Part shown: piece after piece, positions 9,037 through 19,247 of the stretch
Numbering within the stretch: the stretch's first letter is position 1
Layout of the letters: every line of letters begins with the position of its first letter
Origin: Burkholderiaceae bacterium
GTDB lineage: Bacteria; Pseudomonadota; Gammaproteobacteria; Burkholderiales; Burkholderiaceae_C
Length of the DNA: 64,000 nucleotides
Assembly (NCBI GenBank): GCA_023954035.1
Contig: JAMLIT010000011.1
Coordinates: 1 to 64,000, forward strand
Direction of reading: 5' to 3'
Notes under the pieces: model-generated
The model's input: the letters and a program-made list of their open reading frames with translations, nothing else
What the model was told of the DNA's origin: nothing
Database searches by the model: none
Made by a program: the position numbers and the translations under genes

Positions 9037-10218
9037 TTAGCCCAGCACGGTCTGAGCCACAATGTTGCGCTGCACTTCATTGCTGCCGCCGTAAATGGTG
9101 GTCTTGCGCAGGTTGAAGTAGGTGGATGCCAGCGGGGCATTGGCGGTCTCGCCGCCGGGGAAGTTGCCCTGCCAGCCAGCCTCCATGGCTTCCTCGATGA
9201 AGGGCAGGGCAAAGGGCCCGGCGGCCAGCATCATCAATTCGCTGTAGCGCTGCTGGATCTCGCTGCCCTTGATCTTGAGCAGGCCCGCGATGTCGAGCGA
9301 GTTCTTGCCGGATTTTTCAGCAGACAACACCCGCAGCACGAGCATTTCCAGCGCCACGATATCGACTTCGAGCAGGGCGATCTGGTCACGCAGGCGCTGG
9401 TCGTCCCACACGCCTTCGCGCTTGGCAATGCGCTTGAGGCGCTCCAGTTCCCGCTTGCTGCGGTTCACGTCGGCAATGTTGGTGCGCTCGTGGCTCAGCA
9501 GGTGCTTGGCGTAGGTCCAGCCCTTGTTTTCTTCGCCAATCAGGTTCTCGGCCGGCACTTCGACATTGTCGAAGAACACCTCGTTGACTTCGCATTCGCC
9601 ATCGAGCAGCTTGATGGGGCGCACGGTGACGCCCTTGGACTTCATGTCCAGCAGCAGGAAGCTGATGCCGGTCTGCGGCTTGCCCTCGTTGCTGGTGCGC
9701 ACGAGATTGAACATCCAGTCGCCATACTGGCCCAGGGTGGTCCAGGTTTTCTGGCCGTTGACGATGTACTTGTCGCCCACGCGCTCGGCGCGGGTCTTGA
9801 CGCTGGCCAGGTCCGAGCCGGAGCCCGGTTCGCTGTAGCCCTGGCTCCACCACACTTCGCCGCTGGCGATGCCGGGCAGGAAGCGCTTTTGCTGCTCGGC
9901 GTTGCCAAAGGCCATGATGACGGGGGCCACCATCACGGGGCCGAACGGGACGATGCGCGGCGCGCCCGCCAGGGCGCACTCTTCTTCAAACAGGTGCTTT
10001 TGCACGGCTGTCCAGCCGGGGCCGCCAAATTCCTTGGGCCAGCCAAAGGCCAGCCAGCCCTTTTTGCCGAGAATTTTGGCCCAGTTCTGCATGTCGCCGC
10101 GCGTCAGGCGCAGGGCGTTGTGCACCTTGTGGGCAAGGTCCTTGGGCAAATTTGCCTGCACCCAGGTGCGGACTTCTTCGCGGAAGGCTTGTTCTTCCGG
10201 GGTGAATGCGAGATCCAT
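9037..10218 (-). CDS. acyl-CoA dehydrogenase (pimeloyl-CoA dehydrogenase large-subunit type)
   Basis: A 393-aa acyl-CoA dehydrogenase with the FAD-binding signature WWSQGYSEPGSGSDLAS, the KTWTTLGQYGDWMF segment, and the C-terminal GGSNEVQRNIVAQTVLG. Together with the neighbouring 371-aa protein it matches the large/small pair called PimC/PimD in Burkholderiales. The start (MDLAFTPEEQAF) fits the family; the longer upstream reading would run into the YceH gene. The gene pair faces away from nothing else in the pathway: no CoA ligase or thiolase is in this window, so the pathway is open. Confidence 0.9.
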   Translation of the reverse strand: MDLAFTPEEQAFREEVRTWVQANLPKDLAHKVHNALRLTRGDMQNWAKILGKKGWLAFGWPKEFGGPGWTAVQKHLFEEECALAGAPRIVPFGPVMVAPVIMAFGNAEQQKRFLPGIASGEVWWSQGYSEPGSGSDLASVKTRAERVGDKYIVNGQKTWTTLGQYGDWMFNLVRTSNEGKPQTGISFLLLDMKSKGVTVRPIKLLDGECEVNEVFFDNVEVPAENLIGEENKGWTYAKHLLSHERTNIADVNRSKRELERLKRIAKREGVWDDQRLRDQIALLEVDIVALEMLVLRVLSAEKSGKNSLDIAGLLKIKGSEIQQRYSELMMLAAGPFALPFIEEAMEAGWQGNFPGGETANAPLASTYFNLRKTTIYGGSNEVQRNIVAQTVLG

Positions 10219-10264
10219 ACGGCTTGTCTCCAGTGAATCGCCTTTTGTAGCACGGTCGTTCGTT

Positions 10265-10933
10265 TCAGGCCTGTCCGGGGGGCGACATGGGCAGGCCCAG
10301 CTCGGCGCACAGCTGCTGCACCGTGGCGTGCAACTGTGCAACCTGGGCTTCGAGCTGCGCCACGCGCTCGGCCAGCGCGCCCCCCTGGAGCCCTGCAGCG
10401 GGCAGCGACAAATCCACCGGGCCGCACAACAGATGCATCCAGCGCGACTCGCGCGCGCCGGGTGCGCGCGGCAGCAGCACGGCGAGCGGTCCGCCTTTTT
10501 CTTCGGAGCGTTCCCGCAATTCGTCCAGGAAGGCCTCGACCGAGGACACGTCGGCAAAGCGGTACCAGCGCTCGGCGTTGCTGCGCAGCTCGGCAGCGGT
10601 CTGCGGGCCGCGCAGCATCAGCAATCCCAGCAGCACGGCAGACTGCTCGGGGACGCCGACGCCGCGCTGAAAATTGTGCTCATAGCGCGTCGTGCGCGAG
10701 CCGCTGCCCTCGAACACCAGGTTCTGGGCGCGCAGCGATTGGAGTGCTTGCAACACCTCGGCTTCGCTCAGCTGCATCACGGGCTCGCGCGTGGTTTTCT
10801 GGTTGCAGCCGGCGACCAGGCTGGTGAGCGAGAGCGGATAGCTGTCGGGGACGGTGCGGGCCTTTTCCATCAGCGTGGCAAGCACGCGGGCCTCGCTGGC
10901 GGTCAAGGGCTGGACCTGGGCGTCAAATGGCAT
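10265..10933 (-). CDS. YceH family (DUF480/UPF0502) protein
   Basis: A 222-aa protein of the YceH/DUF480 family, which has two winged-helix domains. Signatures visible: [42 protein letters not shown], and [18 protein letters not shown], with a C-terminal coiled-coil-like heptad stretch ([22 protein letters not shown]). The biochemical role of the family is not settled. The start at 10933 gives the usual short N-terminus; its upstream region is shared with the divergent purN, leaving only 18 bp between the two start codons. Confidence 0.9.
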   Translation of the reverse strand: MPFDAQVQPLTASEARVLATLMEKARTVPDSYPLSLTSLVAGCNQKTTREPVMQLSEAEVLQALQSLRAQNLVFEGSGSRTTRYEHNFQRGVGVPEQSAVLLGLLMLRGPQTAAELRSNAERWYRFADVSSVEAFLDELRERSEEKGGPLAVLLPRAPGARESRWMHLLCGPVDLSLPAAGLQGGALAERVAQLEAQVAQLHATVQQLCAELGLPMSPPGQA

Positions 10934-10951
10934 GGCGGGATAATCCGTGGG

Positions 10952-11563
10952 ATGAAGAACATCGTCATTCTCATCTCTGGCGGCGGCTCCAACATGGCGG
11001 CCATCCTGCGCGCCGCAGAGCGCGAGGATTGGGCAGGGGGGCTGGGCGTGCGCGTTGCAGCGGTGCTGAGCAACCGCGCTGACGCCGGCGGCCTGGCGAT
11101 TGCGCAAGCGCACGGCGTGCCCACTCAGGTGCTGGACCACAAGGGCTTTGGCACCCGCGAAGCCTTCGATGCCGAACTGGCCCGCCGCATCGACGCCCAC
11201 ACCCCCGCCCTGGTGGTGCTGGCCGGGTTCATGCGAATTCTGGGCGCGGATTTCGTCCAGCGCTATGCGGGTCGCCTGCTGAACATCCACCCCTCGCTGC
11301 TGCCGGCTTTTCCGGGCCTGCACACGCACGAACGGGCGCTGGCGGCAGGTTGCCGATTCGCGGGGGCGACGGTGCACCAGGTCACCAGCGAACTGGACAT
11401 CGGCCCCATCCTGGCGCAGGCGGTGGTGCCGATCCTGCCGGGCGACACCGCCCAGGCGCTCGCGGCGCGGGTGCTCACGCAGGAGCACCTGATCTACCCG
11501 CGCGCCGTGCGCGGGTTTTTCGAGTCAGCGACCGATCAGACGGTGCTCACCACCTCGGCCTGA
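10952..11563 (+). CDS. purN: phosphoribosylglycinamide formyltransferase
   Basis: Transfers a formyl group from 10-formyl-THF to GAR in purine synthesis. The 203-aa protein has the family core: [17 protein letters not shown] at the N-terminus, [23 protein letters not shown], the catalytic segment [22 protein letters not shown] (Asn-His) and the downstream Asp in [11 protein letters not shown]. The start is ATG at 10952 with no Shine-Dalgarno; a -10-like GATAAT ends 7 nt before it, so the message may be leaderless. The 3' end overlaps the convergent gene at 11536 by 28 bp. Confidence 0.95.
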   Translation: MKNIVILISGGGSNMAAILRAAEREDWAGGLGVRVAAVLSNRADAGGLAIAQAHGVPTQVLDHKGFGTREAFDAELARRIDAHTPALVVLAGFMRILGADFVQRYAGRLLNIHPSLLPAFPGLHTHERALAAGCRFAGATVHQVTSELDIGPILAQAVVPILPGDTAQALAARVLTQEHLIYPRAVRGFFESATDQTVLTTSA

Positions 11564-12090
11564 CCGGCTTCCAGCACTTCCTTGGCTTTGGCGGTCTGGG
11601 CGCGGTTCACCGGGTGGACCACAACCGCCCAGCGGTTTTCCCGCAGTGCAGAACGCACCCGGCTGATGAGCAGGACATGGTCCGGTCGCAAGGCCAGCAG
11701 CCCCGCGGCGAGCAGGCCGAACGTAATGGAGAACCCCACGATGGCGATGAAGGCGACCACCGGGCTGCTGGTGATCAAGGGGTTGTCGGCGCGCGCGAGC
11801 CAGTAGAAAAGTGCCAGGCCCAGCACCGCCCCCGCGAAGCCGCCGACGACGTGGGTTTGCACCAAGGTGCGCGCCAGGCCGGCCGACTCGGGCTCCACCG
11901 CCCGGCCAAAGAGTTCGCTTCGCGCGGCGTCAGCGTCCTCGGGGCGCAGCAGCCGCAGTTGCGAGCGCTCCAGCCCGGCGCTGAAACGCAGCTGTTCCAG
12001 GCTGGCCTCGGCCTGCGCACGCTGGCGAAAGATGCCAGCCACCTTGGTGAGCGAGCGCTCGCCAAACATGCCTTGCAATAGATAGTCCAT
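11536..12090 (-). CDS. membrane protein of unknown function
   Basis: A 184-aa protein with a soluble N-terminal half and two strong membrane segments (VVGGFAGAVLGLALFYWLA and VVAFIAIVGFSITFGLLAAGLLAL) separated by a short loop, then a basic soluble tail. The family is not recognised; glycine-rich membrane segments of this kind occur in proteins that share the 'general stress 17M'-like layout, but that is only a resemblance. The start at 12090 follows a purine-rich stretch (AGGAGGAC on the gene strand), a good ribosome binding site. It converges on purN and the two coding ends overlap by 28 bp. Confidence 0.75.
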   Translation of the reverse strand: MDYLLQGMFGERSLTKVAGIFRQRAQAEASLEQLRFSAGLERSQLRLLRPEDADAARSELFGRAVEPESAGLARTLVQTHVVGGFAGAVLGLALFYWLARADNPLITSSPVVAFIAIVGFSITFGLLAAGLLALRPDHVLLISRVRSALRENRWAVVVHPVNRAQTAKAKEVLEAGQAEVVSTV

Positions 12091-12245
12091 GGTGTCCTCC
12101 TGGGGGCTTTGGCCCCTTGCTGCGCTCGTGGCAGCGTCTGCTTTTAAGGGTAGGCCTCTGCCTGCGGGGCGGCTGTAGGACGCCATTGGGCCGGAGGGTA
12201 GGTTTTTGCGGCTGCCAGCGCGGCTGCGAATGGGACAATCGGGCG

Positions 12246-13565
12246 ATGCATCCCAACGCCCTGATCGACGCCTGCGCACAACTCGTGCGGCTGGCCCTTG
12301 CTTTCGAGCACCCGGCCGATGCCGTGGTCTCGCGCTTTTTTCGCGACAACCGGGGCCTGGGCCAACGCGAGCGCGCGGCCCTGGCGGAAACGACCTACAC
12401 CGTACTGCGCAAAAAGCTGCTCTTCGACCACATGGCGCCTTCGGGCTCGGGCCCGCGCGAGCGGCGCCTGGCGATCCTCGGCTTTGCCCACTGGCAGGAC
12501 GAGGAAGCGCGGCGCGCCGACCCGCAGACCAGGCAGGGGCCGCGCGACTTTTTGCAGGCCGCGCTCAATGAGCGCGAACGCCAGTGGCTGGCGCATTGCG
12601 ACGCCGTGGTGCAGGCGGACTTGCTCGAGCGCCACCGCCACAACCTGCCCGAGTGGCTGGTGGCGCCGCTCAAGGAGCAGCTTGGTGAGCGCTTCTGGCC
12701 CGAGGTCCTGGCCTTGTCGCAGAGTGCTCCCTTGGATTTGCGGGTCAATATTTTGAAGGAAAAAAGGGCTCTAGCGCAGGAGGAGCTTGCCAAAGCAGCT
12801 ATTAAAACAGAAGCAACACCGTATTCGCCCTGGGGATTGCGCGTGGTCGGCAAGCCGCAGTTGTCCAAGCTGCCCGCCTTCGTGCGCGGCGCCATCGAAG
12901 TGCAGGACGAGGGCTCGCAGTTGCTGGCCCTGCTGGTGGACGCCAAGCGCGGCGAGATGGTGGTGGATTTTTGCGCCGGCGCCGGCGGCAAGACGCTGGC
13001 GCTGGGCGCCAGCATGCGCAGCACCGGGCGCTTGTACGCCTTTGACGTTTCTGCCCACCGGCTGGATGCGCTCAAGCCCCGGCTGGCGCGCAGCGGGCTC
13101 TCGAACGTGCACCCCGCCGCCCTTGCCCACGAGCGCGATGAGCGCATCAAGCGCCTGGCCGGCAAGATCGACCGGGTGCTGGTGGATGCGCCGTGCTCGG
13201 GGCTGGGCACGCTGCGGCGCAACCCCGACCTCAAGTGGCGCCAGAACCCCCAGGCCATCGAGGAGCTGGTGGTCAAGCAGGCCGCCATCCTTGAGAGCGC
13301 GGCGCGCCTGCTCAGACCCGGCGGTCGCCTGGTGTACGCCACCTGCAGCGTGCTGCCGCAGGAGAACGAAGCCATTGCCGAGGCCTTCTCTGCCGCGCAC
13401 CCGGAGTTTGCGGCCCTGGACGCGGGTGCGGTGCTGGAGCAACTCAAGGTGCCCGACGCAGCCTCCCTGTGCAGCGGCGGCGAGGCCGGCACCCGCTACC
13501 TGCGCCTGTGGCCCCAGCGCCACCAGACCGATGGCTTTTTTGCCGCGCTCTGGCAGCGGACGTAG
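12246..13565 (+). CDS. RsmB/NOP-family RNA (cytosine-C5)-methyltransferase
   Basis: SAM-dependent RNA m5C methyltransferase of the RsmB/Nop2 family, 439 aa. The catalytic region shows DFCAGAGGKTLALG (SAM motif I), VDAPCSGLGTLRRNPD with the PC cysteine, and YATCSVLPQENE with the TC nucleophile. An N-terminal NusB-like helical domain precedes it. The likely target is rRNA or tRNA; whether it is RsmB proper is not certain because the length and N-terminus differ. No ribosome binding site; GACAAT ends 6 nt before the ATG. Residues about 174-188 (RALAQEELAKAAIKT) are encoded by a dispersed repeat copy. It converges with rpmG over a shared terminator. Confidence 0.88.
   Translation: MHPNALIDACAQLVRLALAFEHPADAVVSRFFRDNRGLGQRERAALAETTYTVLRKKLLFDHMAPSGSGPRERRLAILGFAHWQDEEARRADPQTRQGPRDFLQAALNERERQWLAHCDAVVQADLLERHRHNLPEWLVAPLKEQLGERFWPEVLALSQSAPLDLRVNILKEKRALAQEELAKAAIKTEATPYSPWGLRVVGKPQLSKLPAFVRGAIEVQDEGSQLLALLVDAKRGEMVVDFCAGAGGKTLALGASMRSTGRLYAFDVSAHRLDALKPRLARSGLSNVHPAALAHERDERIKRLAGKIDRVLVDAPCSGLGTLRRNPDLKWRQNPQAIEELVVKQAAILESAARLLRPGGRLVYATCSVLPQENEAIAEAFSAAHPEFAALDAGAVLEQLKVPDAASLCSGGEAGTRYLRLWPQRHQTDGFFAALWQRT
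12766..12808 (+). repeat. dispersed in-gene repeat, copy 3 (inside RsmB-family gene)
   Basis: Reads GGGCTCTAGCGC, 19 nt, AGCTATTAAAA in the sense of the gene and is translated as RALAQEELAKAAIKT. It lies between the N-terminal helical domain and the start of the PUA-like/catalytic part, a position that can tolerate extra residues. The frame equals that of the rarA copy. Confidence 0.75.
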
Positions 13566-13584
13566 GCGTTTTCGGACACAAAAA

Positions 13585-13610
13585 AACCGCCGGGCATGCA
13601 CCGGGCGGTT
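13585..13610 (-). terminator. intrinsic terminator of rpmB-rpmG
   Basis: The arms AACCGCC (13585-13591) and GGCGGTT (13604-13610) enclose a GC-rich loop that can extend the stem (CCGGG...). On the minus strand the hairpin is followed by a run of eight T residues, so it ends the rpmB-rpmG transcript. The convergent RsmB-family gene stops 19 bp before it and may use the hairpin too, though without a T tract on that side. Confidence 0.85.
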
Positions 13611-13632
13611 CCTTGCCGGGAAAGACGCCGAA

Positions 13633-13803
13633 TTACTTCAGCTTCATTTCCTTGTATTCGACGTGCTTGCGCGCCTTGGGATCAAATTTCATGATCAGCA
13701 TCTTGTCGGGCATCGTCTTTTTGTTCTTGGTCGTGGTGTAGAAGTGGCCGGTACCCGCAGTGGATTCCAGCTTGATCTTGTCGCGTCCGCCTTTGCTTGC
13801 CAT
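13633..13803 (-). CDS. rpmG: 50S ribosomal protein L33
   Basis: A 56-aa basic protein read as [20 protein letters not shown] and onward to a lysine-rich end ([10 protein letters not shown]). This is the proteobacterial L33 without zinc-binding cysteines; the [14 protein letters not shown] region is the family signature. It is 11 bp downstream of rpmB, the standard pair, and ends 23 bp before a strong terminator. The upstream purine stretch (AAGGAGAACC) is a good ribosome binding site. Confidence 0.97.
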   Translation of the reverse strand: MASKGGRDKIKLESTAGTGHFYTTTKNKKTMPDKMLIMKFDPKARKHVEYKEMKLK

Positions 13804-13814
13804 GGTGGTTCTCC

Positions 13815-14048
13815 TTAAGCCTGGCCACGTGCGCGCAGGTCGGCGAGCACAGAGTCGATACCGTTCTTGTCGATCAGGCGCAGGCCCGCATTGGAGATGC
13901 GCAGACGCACCCAGCGGTTTTCGCTCTCGACCCAGAAACGGCGGTATTGCAGGTTCGGCAGAAACCGGCGCTTGGTTTTGTTGTTGGCGTGGGAAACATT
14001 GTTCCCCACCATGGGCTTCTTGCCCGTGACTTCGCAGACGCGTGCCAT
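13815..14048 (-). CDS. rpmB: 50S ribosomal protein L28
   Basis: A 77-aa protein beginning [20 protein letters not shown], the L28 signature, with the conserved RRFLPNLQ and [12 protein letters not shown] segments. The start is the ATG at 14048; a longer reading upstream is not supported by homology. It heads the rpmB-rpmG pair. A long leader of about 165 nt lies between the likely promoter (TATAAT at 14222-14227 on this strand) and the start codon, a length compatible with leader-based control although no known ribosomal-protein binding fold was worked out. Confidence 0.97.
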   Translation of the reverse strand: MARVCEVTGKKPMVGNNVSHANNKTKRRFLPNLQYRRFWVESENRWVRLRISNAGLRLIDKNGIDSVLADLRARGQA

Positions 14049-14221
14049 GTGGACACTCCGATACTGTTCAACGGCCGCCTGCTGGGCGCCATCGGGGCAT
14101 TCCGATGGCGTGCAACGCGGCCTCACCTCGCCAGAAAGGGTGGCGGTAACCCGATTTGCCTGCGGCCTGGGGGCCTGAAAAAGCGCGCCTTCATCGAGCG
14201 AGCCGTTTGGCAAAGCCCCAG

Positions 14222-14227
14222 ATTATA
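14222..14227 (-). promoter_or_regulatory. -10 box for rpmB-rpmG
   Basis: A perfect TATAAT on the minus strand, embedded in GCGCTATAATCTGGGG, about 174 nt upstream of rpmB. The -35 region 17-18 nt further is weak (TGGCGC). The spot lies in the short gap after trxB, which is on the same strand, so it gives rpmB its own start site. Confidence 0.65.
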
Positions 14228-14256
14228 GCGCGCCGCGCAGGCTGGGCGCCAGCGCA

Positions 14257-15273
<1,017 letters not shown>

Positions 15274-15355
15274 TCAAACCCCAAGTATCGGACAAACGCT
15301 GGCGGTGCGGCCGGCGATCCTTGGACTCTCTGCGCTTTCTCAAGGAGGCATCTGC

Positions 15356-16030
15356 ATGGCCATCGTGACCAATCTGGACCTGCTGCGGCGCGTTCCCCTC
15401 TTCTCGCGCCTGACGGCCCACCAGGCCGAGGCCCTGGGCAGCGCGGTAACCAAGCGGCGCTTCAAGCGCGGCGAGGCACTGGTGGTGCAGGGACAGAAGT
15501 CCGATGCGCTGTATCTGCTGTTGACGGGCCGCGCGCGCGTCAGCGCCTTCGACGCCCGCGGGCGCGAGGTCATTTTGGCCAGCCTGATGCCCGGTGACTA
15601 CCTGGGCGAGATGAGCATCATCGACGACGAGCCGCATTCGGCCTCGGTACACGCCCTGGTGCAGACAGACGTGCTGCAGCTGGGCCGCGCCGAATTCACG
15701 CGCTGCCTGGCGGAAAACGCCAGCATGGCGCTGGTGGTGATGCGCGGCCTGGTCAAGCGCCTGCGCCATGCCGATCGCAAGATCGAATCGCTGGCCCTGC
15801 TGGATGTCTACGGCCGCGTGGCCCATGCCTTGCTGGACCTGGCCGAAGAAGACGGCGAGGGCGGCGCACGCATCCTGGAAAAGGTGTCGCGCCAGGACAT
15901 GGCCAAGACCATCGGCGCCTCCCGCGAGATGGTCAGCCGGGTGATGAAGGACCTGGAAGTGCGCGGTTTCATCGAAACCCTGCCCAGCGGAGTCACGCTG
16001 CTCAAGAGCCGGCTGCAAACCCTGGGTTGA
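15356..16030 (+). CDS. Crp/Fnr-family transcriptional regulator
   Basis: A 224-aa regulator with an N-terminal cyclic-nucleotide-binding fold (GxxALVVQGQKSDALYLLLTG, MPGDYLGEMSIIDDEPHSASV) and a C-terminal Crp-type helix-turn-helix (VSRQDMAKTIGASREMVSRVMKDLE). The N-terminus lacks the cysteine cluster of Fnr, so it is not an oxygen-sensing iron-sulfur protein; the PGDYLGEMSIIDD motif is close to the phosphate-binding cassette of Crp-like proteins. The start has AGGAGG 9 nt upstream. It lies 36 bp before ftsK on the same strand and divergent from trxB. Confidence 0.92.
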   Translation: MAIVTNLDLLRRVPLFSRLTAHQAEALGSAVTKRRFKRGEALVVQGQKSDALYLLLTGRARVSAFDARGREVILASLMPGDYLGEMSIIDDEPHSASVHALVQTDVLQLGRAEFTRCLAENASMALVVMRGLVKRLRHADRKIESLALLDVYGRVAHALLDLAEEDGEGGARILEKVSRQDMAKTIGASREMVSRVMKDLEVRGFIETLPSGVTLLKSRLQTLG

Positions 16031-16066
16031 CGCGGCGGGGCTGCGGTAAGCTCCGGCGCTTCGCTT

Positions 16067-18400
16067 ATGACCTATTCGCTCAATACCTTGAACGCCTCCT
16101 CGGCCGGCAAGGCCGGCCCGCGCAGCGCAGGCGCACGTTTTGGCCACGAAATCGCCCTGGTGCTGGGCCTGGTGGTCCTGCTGACCTGGGTCTTGGCCTT
16201 GGCGACTTATGCGCCCCAGGACCCGGCCTGGTCGACTTCGGGTCTGGCTGGGCGCTCGGCGGTACACAACCGCATGGGGCTGGCCGGCGCCTGGGTGGCC
16301 GATGTGAGCTATTTTGCTTTCGGCTTTTCCGTCTGGTGGTGCGTGGCCGCAGCGGTACGCGCCTGGATGGCCTCGCTGGCGCGCCTGCTGCGGGGCGGAA
16401 CGCCCGCCGACGGCCTCGCGCCCCGGCATCCCGCGCTCGAGCGTGGCCTGTTCTGGGGCGCTCTGGCGCTGCTGCTGGTGGCCAGCTGCACGCTGGAATG
16501 GACGCGCCTGTACCGCTTCGACGCGCTGCTGCCCGGCGACGCCGGCGGGGTGGTGGGCCAGGTGACGGGGCCGCTGGCCATGCGCTGGCTGGGCTTCACG
16601 GGTTCCGGCCTTCTGGGCATCGTGCTGGTGGTGCTGGGCGCGGCATGGGTGCTGCGCTTTTCCTGGGGCCCCCTGGCCGAAGGGCTGGGCGCGCGCATCG
16701 ATGCGCTGCTGCAGTCGCGCCGCGCCCGACGCGAAGTGGCGATGGACCTGGCCGAAGGCCGGCGCGCCGCCCGGGCCCGGGAGCAGGTGGTGATGGGCGA
16801 GCGCACCGACATCGAGGCGCACCACCCGGTGCCGGTGCAAATCATCGAGCCGGTGCTGGTCGACGTGCCGCAGAGCACGCGCGTGGTGAAAGAACGCCAA
16901 AAACCCTTGTTCATCGATCTGCCCGACAGCCGCCTGCCCCAGGTGGATCTGCTGGACGCTGCGCAGCAGCAGCGCGAAAGCGTCTCGCCCGAAACGCTGG
17001 AGATGACCAGCCGCATGATCGAGAAGAAGCTCAAGGACTTCGGTGTCGAGGTGCGTGTCGTGGCCGCCATGCCCGGCCCGGTCATTACGCGCTACGAAAT
17101 CGAACCGGCCACAGGCGTCAAGGGCTCGCAGATTGTGGGACTGGCCAAGGATCTGGCGCGCTCGCTCAGCCTGGTGTCGATCCGCGTGGTTGAAACCATT
17201 CCGGGCAAGAATTTCATGGCGCTGGAATTGCCCAATGCGCGCCGCCAGACCATCAAGCTCTCCGAAATCCTGGGCTCGCAGATTTACCACGAAGGCAAAA
17301 GCCTGCTCACCATGGGCCTGGGCAAGGACATTGTCGGCAACCCGGTGGTGGCCGATCTGGCCAAGATGCCGCACGTGCTGGTGGCCGGCACCACGGGCTC
17401 GGGCAAGTCGGTGGGCATCAACGCCATGATTCTGAGCCTGCTCTACAAGGCCGAGGCGCGCGACGTGCGCCTGCTGATGATCGACCCCAAGATGCTGGAA
17501 ATGTCGGTCTACGAAGGTATTCCGCACCTGCTCGCGCCCGTAGTGACGGACATGAAGCAGGCTGCCAACGGCCTGAACTGGTGTGTGGGCGAGATGGAGC
17601 GGCGCTACAAGCTCATGAGCAAGCTGGGCGTACGCAACCTGGCGGGCTACAACGTCAAGATCGACGAAGCCAAGGTGCGGGGCGAAACCCTTCCCAACCC
17701 CTTCAGCCTGACGCCCGAGGAGCCCGAGCCCCTGGAGCGCCTGCCGCACATCGTCGTCGTCATCGACGAGCTGGCCGACCTGATGATGGTCGTCGGCAAG
17801 AAGATCGAGGAGCTGATTGCGCGTCTGGCGCAAAAGGCGCGCGCCGCCGGCATCCACCTCATTCTGGCCACCCAGCGCCCCAGTGTCGACGTGATCACCG
17901 GTCTCATCAAGGCCAACATACCCACCCGCATTGCCTTCCAGGTGTCGAGCAAGATCGACAGCCGCACCATCCTGGACCAGATGGGCGCCGAAGCGCTGCT
18001 GGGCATGGGCGACATGCTGTACATGGCCAGCGGCACGGGCTTGCCGGTGCGCGTGCACGGCGCGTTTGTCAGCGACGAGGAGGTGCACCGCGTGGTCAGC
18101 TACTTGAAGAGCCAGGGCGAGCCCGATTACATCGAGGGCGTGCTGGAGGGCGGAACCGTGGATGGGGACGGCGATCTATCGCTCGATGGCGAGACTGGCG
18201 GCGAGAAGGACCCGATGTACGACCAAGCGGTCGAAATCGTCCTCAAGGACCGCAAGGCCAGCATCAGCTACGTGCAGCGCAAGCTGCGTATCGGCTACAA
18301 CCGCTCGGCGCGCCTCTTGGAAGACATGGAAAAGGCGGGCTTGGTCAGCGGACTGACCACGAGCGGCCAGCGGGAAGTTCTTGTTCCTGCGAGAGAGTAA
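16067..18400 (+). CDS. ftsK: DNA translocase FtsK
   Basis: Septal DNA pump that moves chromosome termini and activates XerCD recombination at dif. The 777-aa protein has four N-terminal membrane segments (first [18 protein letters not shown]), a short linker, the alpha/beta motor with Walker A GTTGSGKS near residue 441 and Walker B ([15 protein letters not shown]), and the C-terminal gamma winged helix ([18 protein letters not shown] ... [19 protein letters not shown]) that reads KOPS. It is the short-linker type. It is followed by a structured spacer and lolA; ftsK-lolA-rarA is a conserved order. Confidence 0.97.
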   Translation: MTYSLNTLNASSAGKAGPRSAGARFGHEIALVLGLVVLLTWVLALATYAPQDPAWSTSGLAGRSAVHNRMGLAGAWVADVSYFAFGFSVWWCVAAAVRAWMASLARLLRGGTPADGLAPRHPALERGLFWGALALLLVASCTLEWTRLYRFDALLPGDAGGVVGQVTGPLAMRWLGFTGSGLLGIVLVVLGAAWVLRFSWGPLAEGLGARIDALLQSRRARREVAMDLAEGRRAARAREQVVMGERTDIEAHHPVPVQIIEPVLVDVPQSTRVVKERQKPLFIDLPDSRLPQVDLLDAAQQQRESVSPETLEMTSRMIEKKLKDFGVEVRVVAAMPGPVITRYEIEPATGVKGSQIVGLAKDLARSLSLVSIRVVETIPGKNFMALELPNARRQTIKLSEILGSQIYHEGKSLLTMGLGKDIVGNPVVADLAKMPHVLVAGTTGSGKSVGINAMILSLLYKAEARDVRLLMIDPKMLEMSVYEGIPHLLAPVVTDMKQAANGLNWCVGEMERRYKLMSKLGVRNLAGYNVKIDEAKVRGETLPNPFSLTPEEPEPLERLPHIVVVIDELADLMMVVGKKIEELIARLAQKARAAGIHLILATQRPSVDVITGLIKANIPTRIAFQVSSKIDSRTILDQMGAEALLGMGDMLYMASGTGLPVRVHGAFVSDEEVHRVVSYLKSQGEPDYIEGVLEGGTVDGDGDLSLDGETGGEKDPMYDQAVEIVLKDRKASISYVQRKLRIGYNRSARLLEDMEKAGLVSGLTTSGQREVLVPARE

Positions 18401-18407
18401 TCGGCGC

Positions 18408-18468
18408 GTCCCCCTGAGCGGCTGCGCCGCTCGGTGCAACCGCCAGAGGCGGAAGCTCTTCGGGGACG
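18408..18468. repeat. multi-armed hairpin element after ftsK
   Basis: The outer arms CGTCCCC (18408-18414) and GGGGACG (18462-18468) enclose two further hairpins: GAGCGGCTGCGCCGCTC (18416-18432) and ACCGCC...GGCGG. The result is a three- or four-way folded RNA or DNA. There is no T tract, so it is not a classical terminator. Elements beginning CCCCTGAGCGGC are, from memory, frequent in Comamonadaceae intergenic DNA, but I could not check copy number. Together with the rest of the 206-bp gap it holds no gene. Confidence 0.55.
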
Positions 18469-18606
18469 TCCAAGCCGGCGCGGCGGGGCGGCCCGGCCGG
18501 CATAGGCCCTTGCGCGGCTTTCGCCGGTAAGTGGCGCGCCCTTCTTCCTACGTTGGTGGTTGCTCTTGCTGCGTTAGAACGGAAGTTGACTTCTAAGGTT
18601 ACGTGA

Positions 18607-19239
18607 ATGAAAAAGATACTCACTGCAATTTTCATAGCTGCCAGCGCTTGTGCAGCAAGCGCTGACGGGTTAAAAAGCCTTGAATCCTTTATGCAGAACA
18701 CGCGCTCGGCGCAGGCCGAGTTCACGCAGGAAGTGACGGCGCCGGCGAAGAACGGCCAGGCGCCGCGCACCAGGACGTCGAGCGGAAGTTTTGCTTTTGA
18801 GCGACCGGGGCAGTTTCGCTTCGATTACAAAAAGCCCTTTGCCCAGACCATCGTGGCCGACGGCAAGACGCTGTGGCTGTACGACGCCGATCTGAACCAG
18901 GTGACCGAGCGCGCCCAATCCAAAGCGCTGGGCAGCACGCCGGCGGCGCTGCTGGCGTCCGCGCCGAACCTGCAGGCGCTGACGAAGGACTTTGTCCTGG
19001 AATCGGCCCCTGAGCAGGACGGCTTGCAGTGGGTGAACGCAACGCCCAAGGCCAAAGACGGTCAGCTGCAAAGCGTGCGGGTGGGCTTGCGTGGCGAGCA
19101 GCTGGCGGCGCTGGAAATTTTGGATAGCTTTGGCCAGCGCTCGTTGATCCGCTTTGAGAACGTGCAGGCCAACCCCGATTTGCCTTCGACCACCTTTGAT
19201 TTCAAGGTGCCGCAGGGGGCCGACGTACTCAAGCAATAG
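18607..19239 (+). CDS. lolA: outer-membrane lipoprotein carrier protein LolA
   Basis: Periplasmic chaperone that ferries lipoproteins from LolCDE to LolB. The 210-aa precursor has a signal peptide (MKKILTAIFIAASACAASA, cut before DGLK), then family segments SFAFERPGQFRFDYKKPFAQ, IVADGKTLWLYDADLNQVT and a C-terminal FDFKVPQGADVLKQ. Oddity: the signal peptide and first mature residues (residues 7-27) are encoded by a dispersed repeat copy. It lies between ftsK and rarA, the usual neighbourhood. Confidence 0.96.
   Translation: MKKILTAIFIAASACAASADGLKSLESFMQNTRSAQAEFTQEVTAPAKNGQAPRTRTSSGSFAFERPGQFRFDYKKPFAQTIVADGKTLWLYDADLNQVTERAQSKALGSTPAALLASAPNLQALTKDFVLESAPEQDGLQWVNATPKAKDGQLQSVRVGLRGEQLAALEILDSFGQRSLIRFENVQANPDLPSTTFDFKVPQGADVLKQ
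18627..18686 (-). repeat. dispersed in-gene repeat, copy 4 (signal peptide of lolA)
   Basis: In the sense of lolA it reads AATTTTCATAGCT, 19 nt, GCGCTGACGGG and then TTAAAAAGCCTTGAATC. It covers the hydrophobic core and cleavage region of the signal peptide (FIAASACAASADG). The internal palindrome AGCGCTTG/CAAGCGCT is preserved. Confidence 0.8.
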
Positions 19240-19247
19240 CACGGCCG

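Noticed and set aside
15356..16030. Fnr-type oxygen sensor
   Set aside because: The N-terminal cysteine cluster is missing; only the general Crp/Fnr fold is supported.
19120..19160. A near match to the dispersed repeat inside lolA (GATAGCTTTGGCCAGCGC)
   Set aside because: The second arm is missing at the fixed 19-nt distance, and the encoded LDSFGQRSL is a conserved LolA segment, so it is native coding sequence.
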